Source of the DNA: Chloroflexota bacterium
Lineage (GTDB): Bacteria; Chloroflexota; JAJPGV01
Direction of reading: 5' to 3'
DNA: 64,000 nt
Assembly (NCBI GenBank): GCA_021325635.1
Contig: JAJPGV010000049.1
Location: 62,001-126,000 of the forward strand
Position 1 is the first letter of the stretch. Every line of letters begins with the position of its first letter. Under the pieces are notes generated by a model. That model was not told the origin of the DNA and searched no databases. It was given only the letters and a program-made list of their open reading frames with translations. A program made the position numbers and the translations under genes. Of this stretch, positions 36,242 to 44,234 are shown piece after piece.

Positions 36242-36484
36242 ATGTCCGGTGCGCCGCCAGTGCGCTTCATAGATGAGCAAGTCCATGTCGTTACCGAAAC
36301 GACTGTGTACAGCCTTGACGAATCCACGTTGTTGCGACGTCGGCTGAGACCATTACCCGATGGAGGCATGGCGGCGGAAGCCAACGTGGTACGGGAGTGG
36401 AGACGCCGGCGTCATCATCCGCTCTGCGAGGCGTGTCAGCGCCTGACTTCTACGGCTCACGCCGGATCTCTGCGCCCTGGTTGA
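36242..36484 (+). CDS. Uncertain small protein (80 aa)
   Basis: An ATG frame beginning MSGAPPVRFIDEQVHVVTET, then an Arg-rich second half with one CEAC. There is no good Shine-Dalgarno and no known family. It fills most of the 470-bp gap between the TSUP permease and the fused regulator; the rest of that gap (36054-36241, 36485-36525) shows no feature. Confidence 0.3.
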   Translation: MSGAPPVRFIDEQVHVVTETTVYSLDESTLLRRRLRPLPDGGMAAEANVVREWRRRRHHPLCEACQRLTSTAHAGSLRPG

Positions 36485-36525
36485 AAGCCCGGGCTCTCAA
36501 CCAAGGGGGTGTTAATCTCGGCCAC

Positions 36526-37437
36526 ATGGCGATGGGCCACCGGCTTCAACCAGGCCACGAACGTCAGAGTGACCTGGGCAGCCAACCGTCGGCTTCGGAT
36601 GCCGAGGTCAGGTTCTTCCAAGGACTGAGCGACGGTACTCGCCTGCAGATGCTCAAGCTGTTGCTCGACCATGGCGAGCAGTCGGTGTCTGGTTTTGAAA
36701 CTTCGCTCGGCCTTCCTCGGACGAGGGTTTCCCTTCACCTAGCCTGTCTCAAATCGTGTGGTTACGTCGCCGCCCGAAGGGAAGGCCGTTTCGTGTACTA
36801 CCGGCTAGCCGACGAGCGCGTCAGGCAGATACTGCGTCTCGCGCGGAGCGTCAGCGATGAGCACTGCGTGGCACTGGCGGCGTGTCCCACCATTGAGGGG
36901 CGCCGCCAGGTCGAGCATTCGAACGCAGCGAGCGAACCAGCGACCATCCCCCTAATGGAGGCTGACGGGACGTGCTGCTGCCAAGAGGACGCGCGAGACA
37001 ACGGCGTGTCTGCTGAGGCCAATCTCGCCTTCGGGCCGTGGCTTCACCGACGCCTCGTTGGACGTGGTCTCACGCCTGCAGAACTTGCAACAGCGTTGGG
37101 CGTGAGCACGTCGGCTGTGCGGCGCTGGCTGCTGCGCGGCGGCTATCCGTCGCCCGAGCTGCGATCGCGCCTTGCGGAGGTCTTGGGCGTCTCAGCGGAG
37201 GAGGTCCGTAAACGTGTTCGGGCCTTCCCATCGCCTGCGCTATCGCCGTTCGCCGCATGGCTCGACGTCGAAATTCACGCCAGAGACTGGACGCGGGCCG
37301 AGCTGGCGCGACGACTGGGACTGGCGCAGCACTCGGTCACAGCCTGGTTTTCGCGAGGCTTGCGACCACGGCGGTCCACGCGGCTCCGCCTGGCAAACGT
37401 GCTGCACATAGCTGTGGGGCAAATCCCGGGAAACTAG
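36526..37437 (+). CDS. CmtR-like metal sensor fused to two helix-turn-helix domains
   Basis: 303 residues from ATG 36526. Residues 25-115 are an ArsR-type winged helix with the CmtR Cd/Pb site: Cys74 and Cys78 in the recognition helix (HLACLKSCGYV) and Cys114 after the dimer helix (DEHCVALAAC). A Cys-rich linker with Cys150-152 follows (GTCCCQED). Two XRE-like helix-turn-helix units come next (about 168-232 and 240-302), each with an LA..LG(V/L) core. This architecture is not one I know. It probably represses or senses for the surrounding island; the target is unproven. Confidence 0.82.
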   Translation: MAMGHRLQPGHERQSDLGSQPSASDAEVRFFQGLSDGTRLQMLKLLLDHGEQSVSGFETSLGLPRTRVSLHLACLKSCGYVAARREGRFVYYRLADERVRQILRLARSVSDEHCVALAACPTIEGRRQVEHSNAASEPATIPLMEADGTCCCQEDARDNGVSAEANLAFGPWLHRRLVGRGLTPAELATALGVSTSAVRRWLLRGGYPSPELRSRLAEVLGVSAEEVRKRVRAFPSPALSPFAAWLDVEIHARDWTRAELARRLGLAQHSVTAWFSRGLRPRRSTRLRLANVLHIAVGQIPGN

Positions 37438-37483
37438 CTGGGCTAGCACCGCCGCTCGCACTGTTCGGCGGACCCACCGCGCG

Positions 37484-37511
37484 CTGACAAATTATTCCAG
37501 AGGCGCTTATC
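37484..37511 (+). promoter_or_regulatory. Promoter candidate for DUF169 gene
   Basis: CTGACA (37484-37489), a 16-bp spacer, then CTTATC (37506-37511) in an AT-richer stretch 23 bp before ATG 37534. A CATACATACT repeat follows the -10 box and might be an operator for the regulator encoded just upstream. Confidence 0.45.
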
Positions 37512-37533
37512 CCGAAACATACATACTGCTACC

Positions 37534-38343
37534 ATGTCCGCAGATAGGAACAACAGTAGCCGTAATGTCCAGCTTCGCCTGGGTGAGAAAGAAGAGCAGT
37601 TGGCGACGAACCAAGAACTCGCGACCCTCCTGACCGAATCCCTGAAACTCGAGACGCCCCCAGTGGCTGTGCGGTTCGTGACTGAACGGCCGGCGGGTGT
37701 GCGTGTGTTCCAGGGCGAAGTGCCCTCGGCCTGCACCTTCTGGCGGCGAGCCGAGCACGAGACCTTCTATGCCGACACACCCTCGCACTTCAACTGCCTC
37801 GTCGGTGCCCACACTATGGGCCTCGACATCCCTCCGGCGAAGGGGCAGGAGCTCATGGAGCTGGTGGGCCAGATGCACGCCAATGAGTATTTGGACCCGG
37901 CTGAGGTCGCCCACATTCCGACTGTTCCAGGAGCGAAGAGTGGCATCGTCTACGGTCCGGTCGCAGACACGCAAGAGGCGCCGGACGTTGTGCTCGTTTG
38001 GGTTGCACCCTATCAAGCCATGCTGCTGCAGGAAGCCACCGGTGGATCGGTCTGGAGCGAGCACTCCGGGGTGCCCACGTTTGGGCGGCCGTCGTGTGCC
38101 GCGATCCCGGCAGCCATCGCGCAGGCGCGGGCCACCCAGTCGCTCGGCTGCATGGGTATGCGGGTGTTCACCGAAGTCGGCCGCGACCAGCTCCTGGGCG
38201 TGCTGCCGAAGCTGCTTCTGGAGAAGCTCTCACCAGAATTGGAGCGCGTTGCTCGCGCGAACGACAAGATGACCCAGCACTATCGTGGGCAAAAAGCCAT
38301 CCATACGCGGGAGCAAGGGGCAACCGCGTCGGCGGGAGCCTGA
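37534..38343 (+). CDS. DUF169 family protein
   Basis: 269 residues: PPVAVRFVTERPAGV near the N-terminus, ACTFWRRAEHETFYADTPSHF, FNCLVGAHTMGLD, and RPSCAAIPAAIAQARATQSLGCMGMR. These are the conserved Cys-containing segments of DUF169. Four conserved Cys suggest a metal or Fe-S centre, but the family is uncharacterised. It lies between the fused metal sensor and the IscA-type gene, about 65 bp before the latter, so the two probably form one operon. Confidence 0.85.
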   Translation: MSADRNNSSRNVQLRLGEKEEQLATNQELATLLTESLKLETPPVAVRFVTERPAGVRVFQGEVPSACTFWRRAEHETFYADTPSHFNCLVGAHTMGLDIPPAKGQELMELVGQMHANEYLDPAEVAHIPTVPGAKSGIVYGPVADTQEAPDVVLVWVAPYQAMLLQEATGGSVWSEHSGVPTFGRPSCAAIPAAIAQARATQSLGCMGMRVFTEVGRDQLLGVLPKLLLEKLSPELERVARANDKMTQHYRGQKAIHTREQGATASAGA

Positions 38344-38409
38344 GGACTCCGAACTCAGAAAACAACGGCGATGTGACCCAAGAATCCGGAAAGGACTTGC
38401 TACATCTGA

Positions 38410-38808
38410 ATGGAAGCAATCACCGCAACCAACATCGTGCTCACCGCGTCGGCCGCGGAAAAGGTCAACGAACTGCTGGACAAAGAGGGCCTGCGCGGCC
38501 AGAAGCATCTGCGGATCTTTGTGCAGGGCGGGGGCTGCGCAGGCTTCTCGTACGGGATGGCCTTTGACGACGCCGACGAAGCTTCAGGCGATCTGGTCCT
38601 GCAAAGCAACGGGACTATCGTGATTATCGACAGCGCCAGCGCGTCCTACCTCAATGGCGCCGAGATCGACTACGTGGACGGCCTCATGGGGCAAGGCTTC
38701 ACCTTCGCCAACCCGAACGCAAAAGGCGGCTGCGCCTGTGGTCATTCCTTCAGCACCGAGAGCTCGGACGTTCAGTCCGGTGGCTGTGCATCAGGACACC
38801 AGCACTAA
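38410..38808 (+). CDS. HesB/IscA-type iron-sulfur cluster assembly protein
   Basis: 132 residues with the A-type carrier pattern: first Cys43 in VQGGGCAGFSYGM and the C-terminal pair Cys108/Cys110 in KGGCACGHSF. A longer tail than usual adds GGCASGHQH, giving an extra Cys and two His. It carries or delivers Fe-S clusters. AAAGGA lies upstream of ATG 38410. Its client could be the DUF169 protein next to it (inference). Confidence 0.9.
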   Translation: MEAITATNIVLTASAAEKVNELLDKEGLRGQKHLRIFVQGGGCAGFSYGMAFDDADEASGDLVLQSNGTIVIIDSASASYLNGAEIDYVDGLMGQGFTFANPNAKGGCACGHSFSTESSDVQSGGCASGHQH

Positions 38809-38857
38809 GGACATGATCGACCAGACGGTAGACCGCGAAAGCTGGATAGTTCACAAC

Positions 38858-38883
38858 AAATCCGACTGCTTAGATCGGATTTT
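38858..38883 (+). terminator. Hairpin with T-run after the Fe-S carrier gene
   Basis: AAATCCGA (38858-38865) pairs perfectly with TCGGATTT (38875-38882) around a 9-base loop, ending in TTTT. It is 50 bp past the IscA-type stop, where a terminator is expected, though the stem is modest. Confidence 0.45.
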
Positions 38884-38907
38884 GCTGGCAACTATGAGTG
38901 TGTCGCC

Positions 38908-39246
38908 ATGAAGGCGGCACTCACCACACTCGCCAAACCGTTTTATCTCGGGTTGATAGTCGTGGTCACAGTGCTGCTCACCTGGCTGTACTACACCTTC
39001 AGCTTGAGGTCGGCTGGCGAGCACACGACGATCTTCACCACGACGCTGGCTACACCAGCCTTCGAGATGAAGACGTTTGGCCCCGCATTCTTCTATGGTG
39101 GCGTTGCGCTCGACGTGGTTCTTGCCCTACTGACGGCAATTCTTTTGGCGCTCACCGTGGCCAGTCACCGATCACGAAAGAACGTTGTCACTGGCTCCGT
39201 AGCATCTGGCGCGACGGTGGCGGTAGCGATAGCGGCTTTTGGCTGA
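38908..39246 (+). CDS. Hypothetical three-helix membrane protein (112 aa)
   Basis: Hydrophobic helices at about residues 12-32 (YLGLIVVVTVLLTWLYYTF), 58-82 (FFYGGVALDVVLALLTAILL) and 92-112. No family recognised. ATG 38908 is overlapped (ATGA) by a 5-codon frame starting ATG 38894, which might couple translation. It is probably a membrane component of the sulfur/Fe-S island. Confidence 0.6.
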   Translation: MKAALTTLAKPFYLGLIVVVTVLLTWLYYTFSLRSAGEHTTIFTTTLATPAFEMKTFGPAFFYGGVALDVVLALLTAILLALTVASHRSRKNVVTGSVASGATVAVAIAAFG

Positions 39247-39276
39247 CCAACCTGCGTCATACCGATCGCTGGCACC

Positions 39277-39417
39277 GTGAGTGCCATGGTTATGGGCAGC
39301 GCCCTTCCCCTTTTAGGACTGGAATTCAAGCTTCTATCGCTCGTCGTTCTGGGCGTCGCGTTGGTGTGGCTCGTGCGGCGCCTGGAGGGTCTTCACCCCG
39401 CAATGGTGGCCAGGTAA
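39277..39417 (+). CDS. Possible small membrane protein (46 aa)
   Basis: GTG 39277 (or ATG 39286) to TAA 39417, one helix (LLSLVVLGVALVWLVRRLEG) with a basic flank, 30 bp after the preceding membrane gene. It is too short for family assignment; position and composition are the only support. Confidence 0.4.
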   Translation: MSAMVMGSALPLLGLEFKLLSLVVLGVALVWLVRRLEGLHPAMVAR

Positions 39418-39743
39418 TGCCAGGGACGAAGCGTCCGCTGTCCGCTGTTGGCGGGCCAACTCAGTCGACGACGTGTGGAATTTCCGCATCGTGTCCAGGG
39501 TCCTAACGAGTCTGCCAAACGATGCACGTATGGGTGGAACCGCGGCGGCACGCTGGCTAAGCGCCTCAAAAATGCAGCCGAGTAGACGTGGTCCTGGCCC
39601 TTCGCCGAGGCGGTTGCGGGCGGAAGCTGAGACACGCACGCTGATGGCCACGGCGATTTCGTCGGGCGATGCGAGTGGTGGTGGCCGTTATGTCCATCGG
39701 CTTGGCGCAGGCCACCTCGCGTACCGGACCTAACAGGCAATAA
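39418..39743. other. Gap without a supported gene
   Basis: Open frames here are Arg-rich or antisense in character with no ribosome-binding site. No repeat or hairpin was recognised. It ends at the in-frame stop (39741-39743) that precedes the beheaded regulator. Confidence 0.35.
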
Positions 39744-40205
39744 GGCTGTTCCCGGGTCCTCCCCGAGGCCGATAAGATTCGGGCACTCGATCTCGGCGCG
39801 GACGATTACCTGACAAAGCCGTTCGGCATCGGTGAGCTCATGGCCAGGATGCGCGCCGTGATGCGTCGGGTGCATGGAACTGGGCGCCGCGACCAGCGCC
39901 AGGACGTGCTCCAGGCTGGCGATGTGGTGGTCGACTTTGCGCAGCGCCGTGTGACCTTCAAGGCCGCCGCACTCAGGCTGACACCAACCGAGTACACGCT
40001 GCTCGAGGAGCTCGTCACCCACGCTGACCAGGTTTTCAGCCGCAGCGAGCTGCTCGCCAGCGTGTGGGGCGACGAGTACCGGGATGACCCCGACTATCTG
40101 CGGGTGTCGATGGGTCGCTTGCGACGCAAACTGGAGGACGACCCGGCGAATCCGACCAGGCTTCTGTCCGAGCCAGGCGTAGGCTACCGCTTCAAGCTGA
40201 ACTGA
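39744..40205 (+). pseudogene. 5'-truncated OmpR/KdpE-type response regulator
   Basis: The frame picks up in the middle of a receiver domain (EADKIRALDLGADDYLTKPFG), immediately after unrelated sequence with an in-frame stop and no start codon, so the first three quarters of the receiver are gone. The winged-helix DNA-binding domain is intact (LRLTPTEYTLLEELVTHADQVFSRSELLASVWG through EPGVGYRFKLN). Translation from ATG 39840 would give a receiver-less DNA-binding protein of 121 residues. No sensor kinase or kdp genes are nearby. Confidence 0.75.
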
Positions 40206-40253
40206 TTTCCTCGCTGTTCTCAGTGCGACTCAACGCTTCGGACGAAGCGCTCC

Positions 40254-40281
40254 TTTACGTCACGCACCGCCAGCTTTTATG
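40254..40281 (+). promoter_or_regulatory. Promoter candidate upstream of zinc-ribbon gene
   Basis: TTTACG (40254-40259), a 16-bp spacer, then TTTATG (40276-40281), about 110 bp before GTG 40392. Confidence 0.35.
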
Positions 40282-40391
40282 CGGTGTTTATGAGGCCAGT
40301 CGCAAGCTGGCCGCACTCGACCCGTGGCGGCCGCCGGTTTCCCGGCAATCTGACACAGGTGGCCAAACGCGCGGGGAAAGGAGAGTGCCAC

Positions 40392-40595
40392 GTGACGTTC
40401 AAAGCCGACCTGCGGTGCATGATGTGTGGACACTTCCTGGGCGAAGTCACAGCGGACCGTGACGGGCAAGCCACGCGGGTGCGGGGCTTTGCTCCGGGGC
40501 CGCGGTTTCGTGGACTGGGCCATCAGGCTCCGCACCGTTGCGACAAGTGCGGCGGTTCGCTCATCTTCGATGAGATCGAGCAGGTAGCCGCGTAG
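40392..40595 (+). CDS. Small zinc-ribbon protein (67 aa)
   Basis: Two CxxC knuckles (CMMCGHF and CDKCGGSL) about 40 residues apart form a probable zinc ribbon; a short acidic helix follows. GTG 40392 has GGAGAG 8 bp upstream, which decides the start. No named family. It is in line with the next receiver-like gene. Confidence 0.6.
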   Translation: MTFKADLRCMMCGHFLGEVTADRDGQATRVRGFAPGPRFRGLGHQAPHRCDKCGGSLIFDEIEQVAA

Positions 40596-40764
40596 TCCGC
40601 TCCTTCGGCCGTGAGGGCCGGCGGGATTCCCTGGCTGACAGCTGGCTGCGCCGGGTGCAGCGGGCGCGGATATACCTCGCGTCGTGCTCGTGGCGCACAC
40701 GGAGCCGCTGGCGTGAGAAGCGTGCCGCGTACCAGCTCTTGCGGCACGTGGCCTGAGACGCCCT

Positions 40765-41454
40765 GTGGCTGCTGTTCTCGTCGCTGAGCCCGCGCCCGTC
40801 CACCTGTTGCTCATTAGTCGTGACAAGCAGGCCGCCAATGCCCTGAGCCACGAGCTCGAGCAGGACGGCTACCAGGTCGCCTGTCGGGTCTCCAGCCACG
40901 CCGCGTTCGCAACGGGCCTGGATCCGGAGCCAGACGTGGTCTTGCTGGATCCCGGGCGCCAGCTGTTGCCGGCCGAGACAGTAGTTGCCGCGATGCACCA
41001 GTACCTTGGCCGCGGCGTCCCGGTGCTCACCCTTCCCTCGATGGCCCGGTCAGACCTGATGGGCGTAGCCGGCGATGTCCGGGATCAGCTGGCGTCCATG
41101 GGGCTCGAGCGGAGGGCTGACGAGCCATGCAGCATCTTCCATTGCACTGGCGCCGGCGCAGCTGCTGTCGCGGCCGGACCCGAACCTATACCCACGCTGT
41201 CGCTGCATGCGGTGAGCCATGACGCCGGAGTCGTTTTACGGAGCGCTCACCAGACGATTGAAGACGCGAGGACCATCATCCGTACCGCCAAGCGACGCAT
41301 GGTCGCTTCTCGGACCACCGCTTATGGCGCCGTGCTGCTGATGAGCCGCCTGCTCCGTGATGACCTGGAGCGCGTCACGACCCTGGCCGGGGAACTCGAA
41401 CGCACGCAGCTGGCTCTAGGGCTACGACTGCTGTCAGAGAAGCCGGAGGAGTAG
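40765..41454 (+). CDS. Degenerate receiver-like protein
   Basis: 229 residues. Residues 10-120 resemble a receiver (HLLLISRDKQAANALSHELEQDGYQV, DVVLLDPGRQ, VPVLTLPSMAR), but the acidic cluster is SRD and no KP motif is visible. The C-terminal half has a helical region (residues 150-229, IEDARTIIRTAKRR, DDLERVTTLAGELERTQLAL) that could dimerise or bind a partner. A phosphorylation-independent signalling role is inferred. Confidence 0.6.
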   Translation: MAAVLVAEPAPVHLLLISRDKQAANALSHELEQDGYQVACRVSSHAAFATGLDPEPDVVLLDPGRQLLPAETVVAAMHQYLGRGVPVLTLPSMARSDLMGVAGDVRDQLASMGLERRADEPCSIFHCTGAGAAAVAAGPEPIPTLSLHAVSHDAGVVLRSAHQTIEDARTIIRTAKRRMVASRTTAYGAVLLMSRLLRDDLERVTTLAGELERTQLALGLRLLSEKPEE

Positions 41455-41822
41455 CCTCGCTAGTCCGCGGGTTCCGCCGAAGGGAAACCGCCGCGCGGCA
41501 GCCAGCTTGGCCCGGTTCGATGGCGGTAGCGGAGCACCAAGGAGCGCTGGTTCCGCGAGGTGACGGCCCGGCGCCTTGGCGTGACACGAGCTGAACGGGA
41601 CCTGAGGGCCAGGATCGCATTAAAGCGAGGGATGGCCTCGTCAGGCGAGGCGGCATAGGCGACCCATCCGGTCACCGATCGCCGCCCAGCCGCCCGGCAC
41701 GCGAACAAGGTCGGGCGCCGCCCCACGCGGCCCAAGCCTCACCCGAATGCGGCCTCGTCCCGCTTGCGCTGCTCCGTGGCTCTGAACCCAGCGCGTGTGA
41801 TCACCGGGAGCATGGGGTTGCG
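41455..41822. other. Gap without a supported gene
   Basis: Plus-strand sequence around 41560-41660 reads as a basic helix-rich fragment (ERWFREVTARRLGVTRAERD) ending in a stop, with no start or ribosome-binding site; it could be a gene remnant. Nothing else recognised. Confidence 0.35.
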
Positions 41823-42062
41823 TCAGGCCGCGAGCTCATCGGCCTCGCGTTTGGCCTGATTGGTCGACTGGCTGCGCTGGTACACCATGGATGCCTGTCT
41901 CGAGCCCACCAGGACCCATCCCAGCGCGGTTAGATGGGAGTCAGCCATGCGCTGCAGGTTCACAGCAGTATCAGAGTCAGCGCTAGCCAGCCCAGACTGC
42001 CCAAATTGAGCCGAGCCGCGACGAACCGGGATTCGCACGGGCCGCGTCAACGTTTGATTCAT
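41823..42062 (-). CDS. Small hypothetical protein (79 aa)
   Basis: ATG 42062 has AAGAGGAG about 12 bp upstream. The product is soluble (TAVNLQRMADSHLTALGWVLVGSRQASMVYQRS) with an Ala/Glu-rich end. No family recognised. Confidence 0.45.
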   Translation of the reverse strand: MNQTLTRPVRIPVRRGSAQFGQSGLASADSDTAVNLQRMADSHLTALGWVLVGSRQASMVYQRSQSTNQAKREADELAA

Positions 42063-42515
42063 CTAATCGGACACTCCTCTTGTCGTGGGTAACAGAAGAG
42101 GCTCGGACGTGCGCCTTGTCCAAGCCTCAAGTGGCGACCCGTACGCATGTCTGCGACGGTCACCGCTGCAGGATCCGAGCGGGCTTCTTTCTTTTCAGTC
42201 CGAGGCTGCCCTGTTCCTTGCTCTGTGCCGTTACTATGCGCTCGCCGAAGTAAAGCAGGACGGAATGGTGGCTAAATCTTCCGTAAACGCGGCCCAATCA
42301 TGCCCCGGAGGTGTCGGCACATGCCGGACGATCTCCTGGCACTCTCCGGTTTCCATCCAGCCCGGCGGGCTGGACCGCCGACGGCTGCGCGATTGACTGA
42401 GATCGGTGCGGCGAGGGCCCGCGACAACAAGCCAATTGACAGCCGCGCTGCGCAGAGGGAAACTGACGCTGGACGAGCGCCACTCAACAAGCGTCGAAAT
42501 AAGGAAGCTGGCTAA
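42063..42515. other. Gap without a supported gene
   Basis: 453 bp between a leftward small gene and a rightward one, so it should hold divergent promoters. On the minus strand TTTACG and TTTAGC occur five bases apart near 42275. No protein-like frame is convincing. Confidence 0.35.
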
Positions 42516-42869
42516 ATGCAAACTGATGGGCTCGATTCCTGGACGTGGTCAGGCGCGACGGCGCGACCAGTGTGGGTGCCGAACTCCGCCCCTGGACCGT
42601 GGATGTGGCTCTTGGCCGCGTGCATGCTTGCCAGCTTTCTCGCTTTACTGGTGATACTGATCGTCGACTGCCCGGACGCGATCAGTACGTTGGCTGGACG
42701 AGAGTTTCAACCCCTCATAGGTCGTCCGATAGGGTCACTTACTCCCAGAGAGATCGTATGCGTGCTTGCCGGGCTGCGGGAGCAGCCGACGCCAGGTCCG
42801 CCCGACTCCTCATCAGCTATCGCAAATAGTCTGCGTGCCGAGCTTAGGCGTTGGGAATGCCCCGTCTGA
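42516..42869 (+). CDS. Hypothetical one-helix membrane protein (117 aa)
   Basis: AAGGAAG precedes ATG 42516. A hydrophilic N-terminus is followed by a transmembrane helix (WMWLLAACMLASFLALLVILIV) and a C-terminal domain with a LTPREIVCVLAGLREQPT helix. No family recognised. It is close to the left edge of the right duplicated pair. Confidence 0.45.
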   Translation: MQTDGLDSWTWSGATARPVWVPNSAPGPWMWLLAACMLASFLALLVILIVDCPDAISTLAGREFQPLIGRPIGSLTPREIVCVLAGLREQPTPGPPDSSSAIANSLRAELRRWECPV

Positions 42870-43072
42870 CAAGCAAGGCTGCGATGCTGCTTTGCTCGCC
42901 GCATGCTCTCACCAGCCCTCCTCCTCGTTATCACCACTTCCCCACCAGCCGCCACCACCCACCCGCGCACTACAACAAGCCGAGGCGACTACTCGGCCAG
43001 CCGTGGAGGCTGCACTCCGAGACCGCAGCGAAGCGCGGCGTCAGCTAGCGAGCGGGCTGAGATGCCCGCCGC

Positions 43073-43664
43073 GTGGTCCGCCGAGAGACCCTAGCGGGTA
43101 TTGTCCCCGCCGCGGCGGCGAGTGTCATGGCGCTGCGCGGATTGGCGGCAGCCCGCCAGCAGCCGGTTGGCCGGACCACGGGCACGCCGTATCGCCGTAT
43201 TCCCTTGTTCGTGTATGTTGTCGCCGACACCATCTACACCGGACTCAGCGTCAAGGGCTGGCGTCCTGTGCCGTTGCGCTTGCCGGTCTGGGCTCGATGC
43301 CTGTGCGCCGGCGCCGGCCTATCCCTCTACAGCGCCGACATGGGCTTCTTTTCTCCGGGCGATTGGCATTGGGCAGCCTGTACACCTGTCGACAACGACT
43401 GGCGCCGAGCTATACGCCGAGCATCAACTGGTGACCACGGGTCCGTTCCGCTGGATGCGCCACCCGATGTACTTCGGCGCCTTGCTGGCCGGCGCCGGGG
43501 CGCTGCTTCTCTACCGGACGTGGACCATGGCCTTCATTTGCCTGCACTTGCCGATCTTCTGTATTCGGGCTCGTGGTGAGGAGGAGGTGCTCGAGCAGGA
43601 GTTCGGAGACGAGTGGCGCGCGTACCGGGCACGGGTGCCTGCCGGTGTGCCCGGCCTGGGCTAG
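43073..43664 (+). pseudogene. Frameshifted ICMT-type methyltransferase (right copy)
   Basis: Compared with the intact copy at 33661, one base is missing near 43350 (CTTCGTCTTCTCC became CTTCTTTTCTCC) and one near 43386 (TACAACC became TACACC). The protein continues in three successive frames: VPAAAASVMALRGL, then FSGRLALGSLYT, then TTGPFRWMRHPMYFGALLAG to the normal stop. The catalytic C-terminus is preserved but cut off from the start. It is a pseudogene unless the deletions are sequencing errors. Confidence 0.85.
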
Positions 43665-44068
43665 TGCCGAGACAACTCGGTCACGCCACTAATGCGTCGC
43701 AGGCCCCGTCCCTAGCGCCTCGTCGACGGTCGATCGGCATTAGCCTCCTGGCGATTGAAAAAGCCTGTGGCGCCTGCTTCTTCCAAGCCGCGGCCACCAC
43801 CCTGCTCGTGCTGCACGCCCGAAACGTCACGCATCCACTGCAGGTCCTGTTTGCCGCCGAGCTGCGCGAAGACCCGCACGACGCAGCGGCCAACCTGCTG
43901 ATCGGCTTTCTGCCCCAGGTCAGCACGACTGCGCTGCTGACGCTCGGCCTGGTCGCCCTGGGCGACATGCTGCTGCACGCCATCGAAGCCGCTGGACTGT
44001 GGCTCGGGCAACTATGGGTCGAGTACCTCATCCTGATCGAGACGGCCGGCCTCCTGCCCTACGAGGCC
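43096..44068 (+). repeat. Right copy of the duplicated ICMT-DUF2127 gene pair
   Basis: Homologous to 33702-34676 on the same strand. The right end of homology (GAGGCC, 44063-44068) lies inside an intact DUF2127 gene, so the left copy is the one interrupted there. The two copies bracket the rearranged 34.7-43.1 kb block. Confidence 0.85.
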
Positions 44069-44209
44069 TACGAGATCGTCCGTCACCTCACCCCATTCAA
44101 GCTACTGGCGTTCGGCATCAACCTCGTCATCGTCGCCTACCTGGCGCGGCGGCGGCTGCGGAGTAAATCGGCCCGTGCGGCGACCAAGCTGGCGTCGATG
44201 TCCGACTGA
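43664..44209 (+). CDS. DUF2127 membrane protein (right copy, intact)
   Basis: 181 residues with four hydrophobic helices: ISLLAIEKACGACFFQAAATTLLVL, ALLTLGLVALGDMLLHAIEAAGLWLG, LWVEYLILIETAGLLPYEAYEIVRHLTPFKLLAF, and a last helix before a basic tail. DUF2127 proteins are uncharacterised. GTG 43664 overlaps the stop of the methyltransferase frame by one base, the same arrangement as in the left copy. This is the only complete DUF2127 in the window. Confidence 0.85.
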   Translation: MPRQLGHATNASQAPSLAPRRRSIGISLLAIEKACGACFFQAAATTLLVLHARNVTHPLQVLFAAELREDPHDAAANLLIGFLPQVSTTALLTLGLVALGDMLLHAIEAAGLWLGQLWVEYLILIETAGLLPYEAYEIVRHLTPFKLLAFGINLVIVAYLARRRLRSKSARAATKLASMSD

Positions 44210-44234
44210 ACCGGCCGGCCAGTCCGCGCCAACC

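Noticed and set aside
36526-37437. Two separate genes (ArsR regulator and HTH protein) instead of a fusion
   Set aside because: The frame is continuous with no stop, no internal start with a ribosome-binding site at the joint, and the linker has protein-like composition.
39744-40205. Kdp potassium-sensing system
   Set aside because: Only a truncated regulator resembling KdpE is present; no kdpFABC or KdpD gene is in the window.
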